DNA of 64,000 nucleotides from an uncultured Clostridia bacterium (GTDB taxonomy: Bacteria; Bacillota; Clostridia; TANB77; CAG-508): assembly GCA_934129895.1 (NCBI GenBank), contig CAKOWY010000007.1:31294-95293 (forward strand), written 5' to 3'. The notes under the pieces are model-generated. The model did no database searches, was not told where the DNA came from, and saw nothing but the letters and a program-made list of their open reading frames with translations. Position numbers and translations under genes: made by a program. Each line of letters starts with the position of its first letter. The first letter of the stretch is position 1. Positions 8,517-16,710 of the stretch are shown here, piece after piece.

Positions 8517-9473
8517 TTAATCTATTGAATCTTTATATTCACCTTTTTCTGAATCAAAATCTTCTGGTACTTTTTCATCATCTGTATCTTTCTTATTTGT
8601 ATCCTTTGTGCTTGTACTATTTGTATCATCTGATTTTGTATTAGATGGTGTATAATTTTTCCATGGATTTTTTGGACTTGGGTCTGTTGGATCCCAACCA
8701 CGTACTTCTTCATCACCTGATATTTTAGGAGCCGTAGGTTTTCCTAATGGTCCTGGATTAGAGTCTGCATAGAATTCAACCTGAGTTCCAGCTATGCAAT
8801 TATCATATATCCATTTTGCATCTTTACACATTAATCTTACACATCCAGCAGATGCAGTTGTTCCTAATTTATCATATTCCCAATATTCAAGTGTTCCTTT
8901 TGCTGAATCTTTCCATCCTTCTGTATATGGAACAGAGTGAAATAATATACTTCCAACAATTCTTACAAAATATTGAGCATATACTCCGCCAAACATTGCC
9001 CCCCAAAGTCCTCTACTATTTTTTCCTTTTGGCATTGTGTATGTTCCACTATGTGGTGTTGCAGAACCTGTAGAACAAACCATTGCCTTATATGGTACTG
9101 TATATTCTCCATTTTCATCTTTTGAATATATCGTAACAACATTTTCTTGATAATTTACCTTTATAAAATAATCTGTTTTTTTACTATTTGATGAATTACT
9201 TTTCTTTGCATCATCTTTTTTTGTTTCCACTACTTGTACATCTTTGGTTTCTTCCACTACTTCTTCTGTTGATTCTTCATTTTCTACTGTTTCTTCTGGT
9301 AACTTGTTATCATCATCTGCTTGAGTACTTTCATTTATAATTTGCTCTTCATTTTGAGCATAAGTTTGCTCTTCAATTTCTGAATTAACATTTTTACTAG
9401 ATTTTAATTTAATACATACTACTAATAATATTATTATAGCAATTGCAATTAATATTATTTTTTTCTTTTTCAT
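8517..9473 (-). CDS. L,D-transpeptidase (YkuD domain), membrane anchored
   Basis: Forms 3-3 peptide cross-links in peptidoglycan or attaches wall proteins, outside the membrane. A basic N-terminus and a hydrophobic helix (residues 6-22) form the anchor. A long acidic, low-complexity linker (about 30-98) and the YkuD catalytic domain (about 101-230) follow, with H179 and the signature S208-A-G-C211-V-R213. A charged, Ser/Thr/Asp-rich tail (about 250-318) may thread into the wall. The 318-residue length is longer than minimal YkuD proteins because of the linker and tail. The start ATG at 9473 follows GAGAGG. Confidence 0.9.
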   Translation of the reverse strand: MKKKKIILIAIAIIILLVVCIKLKSSKNVNSEIEEQTYAQNEEQIINESTQADDDNKLPEETVENEESTEEVVEETKDVQVVETKKDDAKKSNSSNSKKTDYFIKVNYQENVVTIYSKDENGEYTVPYKAMVCSTGSATPHSGTYTMPKGKNSRGLWGAMFGGVYAQYFVRIVGSILFHSVPYTEGWKDSAKGTLEYWEYDKLGTTASAGCVRLMCKDAKWIYDNCIAGTQVEFYADSNPGPLGKPTAPKISGDEEVRGWDPTDPSPKNPWKNYTPSNTKSDDTNSTSTKDTNKKDTDDEKVPEDFDSEKGEYKDSID

Positions 9474-9556
9474 TACAAAAACCTCTCTTTTATTTACTTT
9501 ATATATTGTACTTCTCTTTTATATTTTTTTCAATAAAAACCAACAATATTTTTTAT

Positions 9557-9585
9557 TTGACAGTACAGTTATAAAGTGATATAAT
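9557..9585 (+). promoter_or_regulatory. Consensus sigma-A promoter of the 9.6-kb island
   Basis: TTGACA at 9557-9562 and TATAAT at 9580-9585 are separated by exactly 17 bases, a perfect vegetative promoter. Transcription should start near 9592 and give a leader of about 50 nt before the ATG at 9642. Confidence 0.85.
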
Positions 9586-9606
9586 ATTAAAGTTCATTTA
9601 CACACA

Positions 9607-9647
9607 ACTCATAAAAGGTGAATACCTCAGGAGGAATACTTATGAGT
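9607..9647 (+). promoter_or_regulatory. Leader hairpin covering a start codon
   Basis: ACTCATAA at 9607-9614 is perfectly complementary to TTATGAGT at 9640-9647, which includes the start codon ATG at 9642. The Shine-Dalgarno AGGAGG (9629-9634) and a small nested hairpin AGGT-GAAT-ACCT (9616-9627) lie inside the loop. Folding would close the start site. Confidence 0.5.
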
Positions 9648-9845
9648 ATTTTCATTCGTAAGAACACCAATTCTAGCAATGCTACCACAAAAAAAGCAGA
9701 ACCTACTACTTCGTGTACTGATCCTGCTGCAGCTGCATGCTTGCGTGTTGCAAGCATTACCGACAATTTTGACAAAATGACTGAGGCAGATATTGTAAAA
9801 GCCTGCCAAGAAGCCATCACAACTTCGAAAAGCACCAACATCTGA
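9642..9845 (+). CDS. Small Thr/Ser/Ala-rich protein of unknown function, island gene 1
   Basis: A 67-residue protein starting MSIFIRKNTNSS. AGGAGG at 9629-9634 lies seven bases before the ATG, which decides this start over an in-frame GTG at 9618. The middle is Thr/Ser/Ala/Pro-rich and the second half (IVKACQEAIT) looks helical. There are two cysteines. I recognise no domain. Base composition and codon choice (GCC, CTG, ACC) differ sharply from the flanking host genes. It forms a two-gene unit with the next gene, 18 bp downstream, between its own promoter and terminator. Confidence 0.65.
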   Translation: MSIFIRKNTNSSNATTKKAEPTTSCTDPAAAACLRVASITDNFDKMTEADIVKACQEAITTSKSTNI

Positions 9846-9863
9846 AAAACACAGGAGGAAAAT

Positions 9864-10181
9864 ATGGAAAAAGACTTCGAAGTTTCTTGCTCTTATGCTT
9901 TTTTAGAGCGTGAACCGAAAATCACAAAGGAGTCCAACCCGCATCTCGCTGCCAAGTTTTACAAGGATTTGGCAAACGATCTTTGCTATTCTCTCTACAC
10001 TCAGAAGAACTACTCGCAGATGTGCCAACTGCTCAGCTTTGTTGCACTGTGCAACGGTAGAGTAAAACTCTGTGAAAAGAGTGGTTGTATCATCAGCATG
10101 GTCTTTTCCTTTACGGACCAAGGGAACTCTCAGGAGTTTTTGGAATACGTAAAACAGCTCAATGTGAGCATTGTTAATTAA
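9864..10181 (+). CDS. Small protein of unknown function, island gene 2
   Basis: A 105-residue protein with ATG at 9864 just after AGGAGG. It has five cysteines, no membrane segment and a mixed helix/strand look (CQLLSFVALCNGRVKLCEKSGCIISMVFSF). I recognise no family. A sample line within it (9901-9960) has 28 G/C in 60 bases, whereas nearby nrdD coding sequence has about 19 in 60. It is followed directly by a strong terminator. Together with the 67-residue gene it looks like a self-contained cassette inserted between the L,D-transpeptidase and nrdD genes. Confidence 0.7.
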   Translation: MEKDFEVSCSYAFLEREPKITKESNPHLAAKFYKDLANDLCYSLYTQKNYSQMCQLLSFVALCNGRVKLCEKSGCIISMVFSFTDQGNSQEFLEYVKQLNVSIVN

Positions 10182-10190
10182 AAATTGGCA

Positions 10191-10228
10191 AAGAGAAGGC
10201 CCTTTCCTAACGGAGAGGGTCTTCTCTT
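10191..10228 (+). terminator. Terminator of the 9.6-kb island
   Basis: AAGAGAAG and CTTCTCTT arms extend inward through CCCTTTCC/GGAGAGGG around a TAAC loop and are followed by a T-rich run. It separates the island from the convergent nrdD gene, which ends at 10236. Confidence 0.85.
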
Positions 10229-10235
10229 ATTTATT

Positions 10236-12362
10236 TTACAAATGTAAAACTCTTGATTTTATTTCTTTTGTTTTTCCTACATTCCAGAAATTTTCACCTA
10301 AATATCCACATGTACGACGAACAACATTTAATTTTGATTTATCTTTATTACCACATTGTGGACATTCCCATTCATTTTGATCATTTATAATCATTTCTCC
10401 ATCAAATCCACAAACTTGGCAATAGTCTGATTTTGTATTAAATTCAGCATATTGAATATTATCATAAATAAATTTAACTACTTCTTCTAATGCCTCAAGA
10501 TTATTTTTCATATTTGGTACTTCAACATAAGATATTGCTCCACCTGATGATAATGGTTGGAATTCACTTTCAAATTTTAATTTGCTAAATGCATCTATTT
10601 TTTCTCTAACATCAACATGATATGAATTTGTATAATATCCCTTGTCTGTAATATCTGGAATACTTCCAAATTTTTCTTTATCAATACGAGCAAATCTATA
10701 ACATAAACTTTCTGCTGGAGTTCCATATAATGAAAATCCTAATCCAGATTCATTTCTCCATTTTGTTGTTCTATCTTTTAAGTAATTCATTATTCTTATT
10801 GCAAATTCATGTCCCTCTGGAGTTGTATGAGATACTCCCTTCATTAATTTTGTTGTTTCATATATTCCTATATATCCTAATGATAATGTTGAATATCCAT
10901 CTTTTAAATATTTATCGATTTTTTCACCTTTTTTCAAGCGTGCTATTGCACCATTTTGCCAATGTATTGGTGATATATCTGATAATGTTCCTAATAATGA
11001 ATAATGTCTACACATTAATGCTTCTTTACATATTTCAAGTCTTTCATCAAGTAATTTCCAGAATTTTTCTTCATTACCTTGAGCAAGTATTCCAACTTGT
11101 GGTAAATTTATACTTACTACTCCTTGATTAAATCTTCCTTCAAATTTATATTCTCCATTTTCATCTTTCCAAGGAATTAAGAAACTTCTACATCCCATTG
11201 GGCTAAATACATTTCCCTCATAGTTTTCTTTCATCTTTTTAGCTGAAATATAATCTGGATACATTCTCTTTGCAGAACACTTTACTGCTAATTTTGTTAA
11301 ATAGTCATATTTTCCGCCTTTTAAACAGTTATGTTCATCTAAAACATATACTAGTTTTGGAAATGCTGGTGTTACATAAACTCCAACTTCGTTCTTTATT
11401 CCTTGTATTCTTTGTTTTAAAATTTCTTCTATTATCATTGCATTTTCATTAATATATTCATCATCTGGATCTAAATGTAAAAATAATGTTACAAATGGAG
11501 ATTGCCCATTTGTTGTCATTAAAGTATTTATTTGATATTGTATAGTTTGAACACCTGCTGCCAATTCTTCTTTTACACTATCATTTATCATTTCTTCAAT
11601 TACATCTTTATGTATTTTTCCACCATATTTTTCTGTTAATCTTTTTTTTATTTTATCATGGCTTCTTCTTAAATATTTTCCTAAATGTTTTATATCTACA
11701 GATTGTCCACCATATTGGTTACTTGCTACTGCAGCAATTATTTGAGTTGTTACAGTACAAGCTACTTGGAAACTTTTTGGTGTTTCTATCATTTTTCCAT
11801 TCATTGCTGTTCCATTATCTAACATATCTCCAATATTTATTAAACAACAATTAAATATTGGCTGAACAAAATAGTCTGCATCATGAAAATGTAGAATTCC
11901 ATCTTCATGTGCTTTTGATATTTTTTCTGGTAATAATATTCTTCTAGTTAAATCTCTTGAAACTTCTCCTGCTATGTAGTCTCTTTGTGTTGAGGCTAAC
12001 ATTGTATTTTTATTAGAATTTTCTTCTGCTAACTCTTTATTTTCATTACGGATTAGTCCTAATATTGATTCATCTGTTGTATTTGATTTTCTTACTAATG
12101 CTCTTGTATATCTGTAAACTATATACTTTTTAGCTAATTCGTATTTATCAAATTCCATTAATTTTTCTTCAATAACATCTTGAATGTCTTCTACTAACAT
12201 TCTTTTTTTGCCAAGGTCTTCAATATATCCTATAATTTCACTAATTTCTTCTTTTGTTGCTTTTTCTTTTCCTCTTACTTCTTTATTAGCTTTTTCAATT
12301 GCTATTTCGATTTTTGAACGATCAAAATCTATAGTTCTACCATCTCTTTTTATTACCTTCAT
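10236..12362 (-). CDS. nrdD: Anaerobic ribonucleoside-triphosphate reductase
   Basis: Glycyl-radical enzyme that makes deoxynucleotides from NTPs without oxygen. An ATP-cone regulatory domain occupies residues 1-90 (MKVIKRDGRTIDFDRSKI). The long catalytic barrel follows (HFHDADYFVQPIFNCC, GVVSINLPQVG). At the C-terminus are a zinc site of two CxxC pairs (CQVCGFDG and CPQCGNKD) and the radical segment RRTCGYLGENFWN with its glycine. Its 708 residues are typical. The radical SAM activase NrdG is not next to it. It is divergent from a Crp/Fnr regulator. It marks an anaerobic lifestyle. Confidence 0.96.
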   Translation of the reverse strand: MKVIKRDGRTIDFDRSKIEIAIEKANKEVRGKEKATKEEISEIIGYIEDLGKKRMLVEDIQDVIEEKLMEFDKYELAKKYIVYRYTRALVRKSNTTDESILGLIRNENKELAEENSNKNTMLASTQRDYIAGEVSRDLTRRILLPEKISKAHEDGILHFHDADYFVQPIFNCCLINIGDMLDNGTAMNGKMIETPKSFQVACTVTTQIIAAVASNQYGGQSVDIKHLGKYLRRSHDKIKKRLTEKYGGKIHKDVIEEMINDSVKEELAAGVQTIQYQINTLMTTNGQSPFVTLFLHLDPDDEYINENAMIIEEILKQRIQGIKNEVGVYVTPAFPKLVYVLDEHNCLKGGKYDYLTKLAVKCSAKRMYPDYISAKKMKENYEGNVFSPMGCRSFLIPWKDENGEYKFEGRFNQGVVSINLPQVGILAQGNEEKFWKLLDERLEICKEALMCRHYSLLGTLSDISPIHWQNGAIARLKKGEKIDKYLKDGYSTLSLGYIGIYETTKLMKGVSHTTPEGHEFAIRIMNYLKDRTTKWRNESGLGFSLYGTPAESLCYRFARIDKEKFGSIPDITDKGYYTNSYHVDVREKIDAFSKLKFESEFQPLSSGGAISYVEVPNMKNNLEALEEVVKFIYDNIQYAEFNTKSDYCQVCGFDGEMIINDQNEWECPQCGNKDKSKLNVVRRTCGYLGENFWNVGKTKEIKSRVLHL

Positions 12363-12443
12363 ATTATTACCTTCCTCTCAAGTGTACTTTTTATTTTTTT
12401 CTTTTAAGTACAAGTCAATTATACCTTTTATTTTTCAAAAATC

Positions 12444-12474
12444 TGTTGCAATTGCAACAATTTTAATGTATAAT
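12444..12474 (+). promoter_or_regulatory. Promoter with overlapping 16-bp palindromic operator
   Basis: TGTTGCAATTGCAACA (12444-12459) is a perfect palindrome. Its TTGCAA (12446-12451) serves as the -35 element, 17 bases before TATAAT at 12469-12474. The promoter reads into the Crp/Fnr gene. A dimeric regulator bound here would block or alter its own transcription and, being in the divergent region, possibly affect nrdD. Confidence 0.7.
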
Positions 12475-12567
12475 CTTTTTGGAAATTTCATAATATATTG
12501 TCTAATATTTATGTTGAATTATCAGTATTTTGAAATTTCAAGCTTATTCAATTTTGGAGATATTTTT

Positions 12568-13197
12568 ATGGAAACAAATTTCAATAAAAAAAATTTTATA
12601 GAAAATTTTAAATCAAGTTGTGATAAAATACAAATAAAAAATTTTGATAAAGGTGAAACAGTTACTAACTATATCGAAAAGCGTAACCAAATCTGCATAA
12701 TTTTAAATGGAGAGGTTGATTTAATAAGGTATGATGTCAATGGTAATAAAACTATTATTGGACGTTTTTCAAATAATGATGTTTTTGGAGAAGTTTTCTA
12801 CCCAGCAAATACTAATAATGAACTTTTTGCAGTTGCCAAAAAGAAATCTGAAATTTTATTTTATACTTATGATTCTCTTTTTAATAAATGTAAAAAAAAT
12901 TGTGAATTTCATAAGGAACTTATAAGTTCTCTCGGAGAATTATTTCTTGATGAAATTATAGATTTAAACTTGAGAATAGAACTTTTAACTAAAAGAAATA
13001 TAAGAGAAAAACTTTTATCTTATTTTGATATTTTATCAAAGGGTTCTATGGTAAAATCATTTACAATTCCATATAATTATACTGATTTAGCAGATTTTTT
13101 AAGTGTAGATAGAAGTGCTATGATGAGAGAAATTAAACTTTTAATTGATGATGGATTTGTAAAAAAAGATGGGAATAAAATTACTTTACTATACTAA
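12568..13197 (+). CDS. Crp/Fnr-family transcriptional regulator
   Basis: A 209-residue protein with an N-terminal cyclic-nucleotide-binding-like barrel (residues about 20-110: ICIILNGEVDLI, IIGRFSNNDVFGE), a dimer helix (about 115-145), and a C-terminal winged helix whose recognition region is TDLADFLSVDRSAMMREI (about 170-187). There is no N-terminal Cys cluster like that of Fnr, so oxygen sensing by an iron-sulfur centre is unlikely. ATG at 12568 follows GGAGA; a longer in-frame extension upstream overlaps nrdD and crosses the promoter, so it was rejected. The gene's own promoter carries a palindrome. A role in anaerobic gene control is inferred from the nrdD neighbour only. Confidence 0.85.
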   Translation: METNFNKKNFIENFKSSCDKIQIKNFDKGETVTNYIEKRNQICIILNGEVDLIRYDVNGNKTIIGRFSNNDVFGEVFYPANTNNELFAVAKKKSEILFYTYDSLFNKCKKNCEFHKELISSLGELFLDEIIDLNLRIELLTKRNIREKLLSYFDILSKGSMVKSFTIPYNYTDLADFLSVDRSAMMREIKLLIDDGFVKKDGNKITLLY

Positions 13198-13200
13198 AAA

Positions 13201-13230
13201 AATAAAGAACGCGCTTTGACGTTCTTTATT
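13201..13230. terminator. Bidirectional terminator
   Basis: AATAAAGAACG and CGTTCTTTATT form an 11-bp perfect stem with an 8-base loop, flanked by A and T runs. It serves the Crp/Fnr gene (plus) and the CMP-kinase-like gene (minus), whose stop codon is inside the stem. Confidence 0.9.
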
Positions 13231-13786
13231 TTTGTTTCCATTTTTCATATTCTTCTTCTATCATCTTTGCTACTTCTTCTGGTGTTAAGTTTGTTGTATC
13301 AATTACAAAATCATAATTAGACATATCATCTTTATGTACATGATATAATTTCCAATATCTTTCATTTTCCATTTTAAATCTTTTTTGCATATCTTTTTTT
13401 TGTTCTTCTACTGTTGAAAAACATTCAGTTGATTTTCTTTTGGGGTCATTAAATGCTCTTTTAGCTGCAACATCAATATCAACTTTTAAATATACTTTAA
13501 ATGATTCTGGAACAGCATACCATCCTAATCTTGCATCAATAATAAAATTATCATGTGTTTGTGCATATTCAGCTGCACTTTTTTCTATTTGAAGATCTAT
13601 TTCAGGATGTTCTGCAAGAAATGCATTAAAACTTGTTATATCTAATCCCATGTCTTTTGCTAATTTTCTTGCATATTCTCCATTTCTATATATTCCATAA
13701 TCTAATTTTTTTATTAAAATTTCTGATATAGTTCCTTTTCCTGCAGCTAAATCACCCGCAAGTGAAATGATATTCTTTTTTTCCAT
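13226..13786 (-). CDS. Cytidylate kinase-like protein
   Basis: A 186-residue P-loop protein with Walker A GDLAAGKGTI (residues 11-20) and the sequences YRNGEYARKLA and FIIDARLGWYAVP, as in the CMP-kinase-like family (phosphoryl transfer from ATP to a nucleoside monophosphate). It is shorter than classical Cmk (about 220 residues) and closer to the compact archaeal-type enzyme. It follows rpoZ and remA, a spot where guanylate kinase often sits in other Bacillota, but the sequence does not look like Gmk. The start ATG at 13786 follows AAAGGA. The exact substrate is not shown by sequence. Confidence 0.75.
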   Translation of the reverse strand: MEKKNIISLAGDLAAGKGTISEILIKKLDYGIYRNGEYARKLAKDMGLDITSFNAFLAEHPEIDLQIEKSAAEYAQTHDNFIIDARLGWYAVPESFKVYLKVDIDVAAKRAFNDPKRKSTECFSTVEEQKKDMQKRFKMENERYWKLYHVHKDDMSNYDFVIDTTNLTPEEVAKMIEEEYEKWKQK

Positions 13787-13822
13787 TATAATGTTTTCCT
13801 TTCACAATTTATCTCTACAATT

Positions 13823-14032
13823 TTATTGTATTATATCTTTTGGTTCAATAATTTCTACTTTTCCTTCTGCTATTTCATTTGCTGCAAGTGTAACTGGTGA
13901 TTCTTCTTTTACTTTTGTCTTTACTTCTGCACCATTTGCTATTTGTCTAGCTCTTTTTGAAGTTGCTATTACAAGTTCATATCTATTTCTTGCCTTTTTT
14001 AAAAGTTCTGAAACCGTTGGTTTTACCATCAT
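13823..14032 (-). CDS. rpoZ: RNA polymerase omega subunit
   Basis: A 69-residue protein beginning MMVKPTVSELLKKARNRYELVIATSKRARQ. The strongly conserved 'R-Y-x-L-V-x-A-x-S-K-R-A-R-Q' helix shows it is omega, which aids assembly of the RNA polymerase core. A start with AGGAGG upstream fits. It lies 23 bp downstream of remA on the same strand, which matches the conserved remA-(gmk)-rpoZ neighbourhood, but gmk is missing between them. The two ATG codons at the start (MM) leave a one-codon uncertainty. Confidence 0.9.
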   Translation of the reverse strand: MMVKPTVSELLKKARNRYELVIATSKRARQIANGAEVKTKVKEESPVTLAANEIAEGKVEIIEPKDIIQ

Positions 14033-14055
14033 AATATATCTTCCTCCTTAAAAAT

Positions 14056-14313
14056 TTATTCTTCAGACTGATTATCTACATCTTTATCTGTTCTTGTAGC
14101 TATTGTTTCAGGTTGTATTGCTGATAAAATTATATGACCAGAATCCATTATTAATACTGACCTTGTTCTTCTTCCACAAGTTGCATCTATAGCTGTTTTT
14201 GCATCTTTAGCCTCTTGTACCATTCTCTTTATTGGAGCTGATTCAGGACTTACAACAGCTACTATTTTATTTGCACTAACAATATTCCCAAAACCGATGT
14301 TAACTAATTGCAT
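14056..14313 (-). CDS. remA: Extracellular matrix regulator RemA (DUF370)
   Basis: An 85-residue DNA-binding protein of the RemA family: MQLVNIGFGNIVSANKIVAVVSPESAPIKR, then ATCGRRTRSVLIMDSGHIILSA. In Bacillus subtilis RemA activates matrix genes; in clostridia its targets are not known. The basic RRTR loop is the DNA-contact region. The C-terminal tail (about 75-85) is acidic. It is the first gene of a pair with rpoZ. The start ATG at 14313 follows AAAGGA. Confidence 0.9.
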   Translation of the reverse strand: MQLVNIGFGNIVSANKIVAVVSPESAPIKRMVQEAKDAKTAIDATCGRRTRSVLIMDSGHIILSAIQPETIATRTDKDVDNQSEE

Positions 14314-14339
14314 ATTTGATTTCCTTTCTTTTTTATAGT

Positions 14340-14837
14340 TTAATCTTTTGCATTATTTATATTTTTTCTTTTAGTTAATTTCTTTATTGGTTTATCTTTA
14401 ACAATTTCTTTTATATCGCTTAAATTATCTAGTTTTTGTTTATTTTCATTTGTATATTTAATTATTATTTTTAATATGTAATATGATATTGCTATACCTA
14501 TACATAATTTTATATATTCTTGTATACCTACATAAAAAACTCTTGTCATATACTGAATTAACAATGTAAATATAGAAACAACAAGTGTTTCAATTCCATG
14601 TATTCCTATTTTTGTATTTTCTTTTTTGTATGCAATTTCAAAAGTAATTAGTGAAACTATTAATAACACAAAACTTGAAATTTTAAAATATTTTATAAAA
14701 AAATTTGAATCATAGTTAATTTGAATTAAATATAAACTTATAAAATATAGTATAATTAAAATTAAATATATAATATTTAATACTTTTTCTATTATTTTTG
14801 AATTTTTATCTTTTTTTTCTGGAGTACAACTTTCCAA
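14340..14837 (-). CDS. Small integral membrane protein, unknown function
   Basis: A 165-residue protein with four predicted membrane helices (about 20-40, 48-66, 80-100 and 108-126). The cytosolic N-terminus is lysine-rich and the C-terminal tail strongly basic (KPIKKLTKRKNINN). I recognise no family. The start appears to be TTG at 14837 with GAGG upstream. It lies 26 bp upstream of remA on the same strand and may share its transcript. Its codon use matches the genome average, so it is not part of the GC-richer islands. Confidence 0.6.
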   Translation of the reverse strand: MESCTPEKKDKNSKIIEKVLNIIYLILIILYFISLYLIQINYDSNFFIKYFKISSFVLLIVSLITFEIAYKKENTKIGIHGIETLVVSIFTLLIQYMTRVFYVGIQEYIKLCIGIAISYYILKIIIKYTNENKQKLDNLSDIKEIVKDKPIKKLTKRKNINNAKD

Positions 14838-14934
14838 TTAATATTCCTCTTTCATTTTTTGTTTACATATTGAATATTTTACCATTTTTTTTAGTATTTA
14901 TCAAGTATTTTATATTATTTTTCTTTATTTGTAT

Positions 14935-15687
14935 TTAATTTAAAGAAAATTCATACATTAATATACTTAACAAATTTAATGCTACTGTTTCTGTACGCAA
15001 AATTCTTTTTCCTAATGTTACTACTTTTGCACCAGCATTTTTCAATTGAATTATTTCATTTTCTTCAAATCCACCTTCTGGTCCAATAACAACTCCTATT
15101 TTTAGATCTTCTTTTTTTTCTGAATTTTTTATTCTCTTTAATTCTGCTTTTATTGTATTTTCTTTTTCATTCTCATAAGCAACAATTATTACATCATAAT
15201 CTTTTACGATATTATCTATTTCTTTAATATCTATTATTGGCTTTACTTGAGGAATATAGTTTCTTCCACATTGTTTTGATGCACTTTCTGCAATTTTATT
15301 CCATCTTTCTATTTTCTTGTTTTCATCTTTTTTATCAATCTTTACTACACATCTTTTCATACAAGTTGGAATTATAGCATTTGCACCTAATTCAACTGAT
15401 TTTTGAATTATTAATTCCATCTTATCTGATTTAGGTAATCCTTGAAATATATCAACTTTTATATTTTCACTTACATCATCCAATACAGATATTATTTGAG
15501 TAGTTATGCTTTGTTCATCTATCTTTTCTATTTCACATTTATATGAGGTTTCAGTATCTTGATCACATATTTCTATGTCATCTCCTATTTGTTTTCTTAA
15601 AACGTTTTTTATATGTTTTATATCTTCACCACATATAATTATTTTATTATCATTTATTTGACTATTTTTTACAAAAAATCGTGGCAT
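14935..15687 (-). CDS. rsmE: 16S rRNA (uracil-1498-N3) methyltransferase
   Basis: Methylates N3 of a uridine in 16S rRNA in the small subunit. The SPOUT-fold knot segments are visible: VGVVIGPEGGFEENEI and TLGKRILRTETVALNLL near the C-terminus. An N-terminal PUA-like domain holds HIKNVLRKQIGD. I start it at ATG 15687 (MPRFFVKNS) because AGGAG lies eight bases upstream; a longer in-frame start at 15717 has none. The protein then has 250 residues, as usual. prmA, its frequent partner, is absent; it follows rmlB by 55 bp. Confidence 0.93.
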   Translation of the reverse strand: MPRFFVKNSQINDNKIIICGEDIKHIKNVLRKQIGDDIEICDQDTETSYKCEIEKIDEQSITTQIISVLDDVSENIKVDIFQGLPKSDKMELIIQKSVELGANAIIPTCMKRCVVKIDKKDENKKIERWNKIAESASKQCGRNYIPQVKPIIDIKEIDNIVKDYDVIIVAYENEKENTIKAELKRIKNSEKKEDLKIGVVIGPEGGFEENEIIQLKNAGAKVVTLGKRILRTETVALNLLSILMYEFSLN

Positions 15688-15742
15688 TTTCTCATCTCCT
15701 AATAAAGAAAGCTCCATATTTCATGAAGCCCTCTATTTTCTA

Positions 15743-16708
15743 TTATTTTAACCATTCTGGATTTGCAATATACCAATCTATTGTTTTTACAATTCCATCT
15801 TCAAATTTTGTTTCTGGTTCCCATCCAAGTTCTGCTTTTATTTTACTTGGATCTATTGCATATCTGTAATCATGACCTTTTCTATCTTCTACATATTGAA
15901 TTAAGTCTTCTGATTTTCCTAATCTTTTTAATATAAGTTTTACAATATCTATATTTCTCTTTTCATTGTGTCCACCTATATTATATCTCTCACCAGCAAC
16001 ACCTTTATGAAATACCATATCTATTGCTTTACAATGATCTTCTACATATAACCAATCTCTTATATTTTTTCCTGTACCATAAACTGGTAGTTTTTCATTA
16101 TTCATTGCAAGTTTAATCATGTGTGGAATTAATTTTTCATTATGTTGATATGGTCCATAGTTATTTGAACAGTTTGTTACATTTACATTCATTTTATATG
16201 TTGTATGATATGCAAATGCAATTAAGTCTGAACTTGCTTTTGATGCTGAATATGGGCTACTTGGTTGTATTGGTGATTTTTCTGTAAAATATCCATCTTC
16301 TCCTAATGCACCATATACTTCATCTGTTGATATATGTACAAATTTATTTTCTGAACCTTCTCCCCATTTTTGTTTTGCTGTTTCTAATAATGTATGTGTT
16401 CCAATAACATTTGTATGTGTAAATACAAATGGATTTTTTATACTATTGTCTACATGTGATTCAGCAGCAAAATGTATTACACCATTTATATCATATTTAT
16501 CAAATATTTCTTTCATTTTTTCAAAATCACATATATCTGCTTTTTCAAATGATATTTTATCTTTTACTTTATCTAAATTTGCCATGTTTCCAGCATAAGT
16601 TAATTTATCTACTACAACTACTTTATAATCTGGATGTTTATTTACAAAATATTCTACAAAATTTGCTCCTATAAATCCTGCTGCACCTGTTACTAATATA
16701 TTTTTCAT
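15743..16708 (-). CDS. rfbB: dTDP-glucose 4,6-dehydratase
   Basis: Second step of dTDP-L-rhamnose synthesis: dehydrates dTDP-glucose to the 4-keto-6-deoxy sugar using bound NAD. An SDR-type enzyme with the nucleotide motif GAAGFIGANF (residues 8-17), HISTDEVYGALGEDG, and the catalytic YSASKASSD. At 321 residues it is typical. It starts two bases after rmlC ends, with AAAGGAG before ATG 16708, and is the last of four rml genes. These sugars feed cell-surface polysaccharide. Confidence 0.95.
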   Translation of the reverse strand: MKNILVTGAAGFIGANFVEYFVNKHPDYKVVVVDKLTYAGNMANLDKVKDKISFEKADICDFEKMKEIFDKYDINGVIHFAAESHVDNSIKNPFVFTHTNVIGTHTLLETAKQKWGEGSENKFVHISTDEVYGALGEDGYFTEKSPIQPSSPYSASKASSDLIAFAYHTTYKMNVNVTNCSNNYGPYQHNEKLIPHMIKLAMNNEKLPVYGTGKNIRDWLYVEDHCKAIDMVFHKGVAGERYNIGGHNEKRNIDIVKLILKRLGKSEDLIQYVEDRKGHDYRYAIDPSKIKAELGWEPETKFEDGIVKTIDWYIANPEWLK

Positions 16709-16710
16709 AA

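Noticed and set aside
12184..12567. Long in-frame N-terminal extension of the Crp/Fnr gene
   Set aside because: It overlaps nrdD antisense, is hydrophobic and low-complexity, crosses the promoter, and an ATG with GGAGA at 12568 gives the exact family length.
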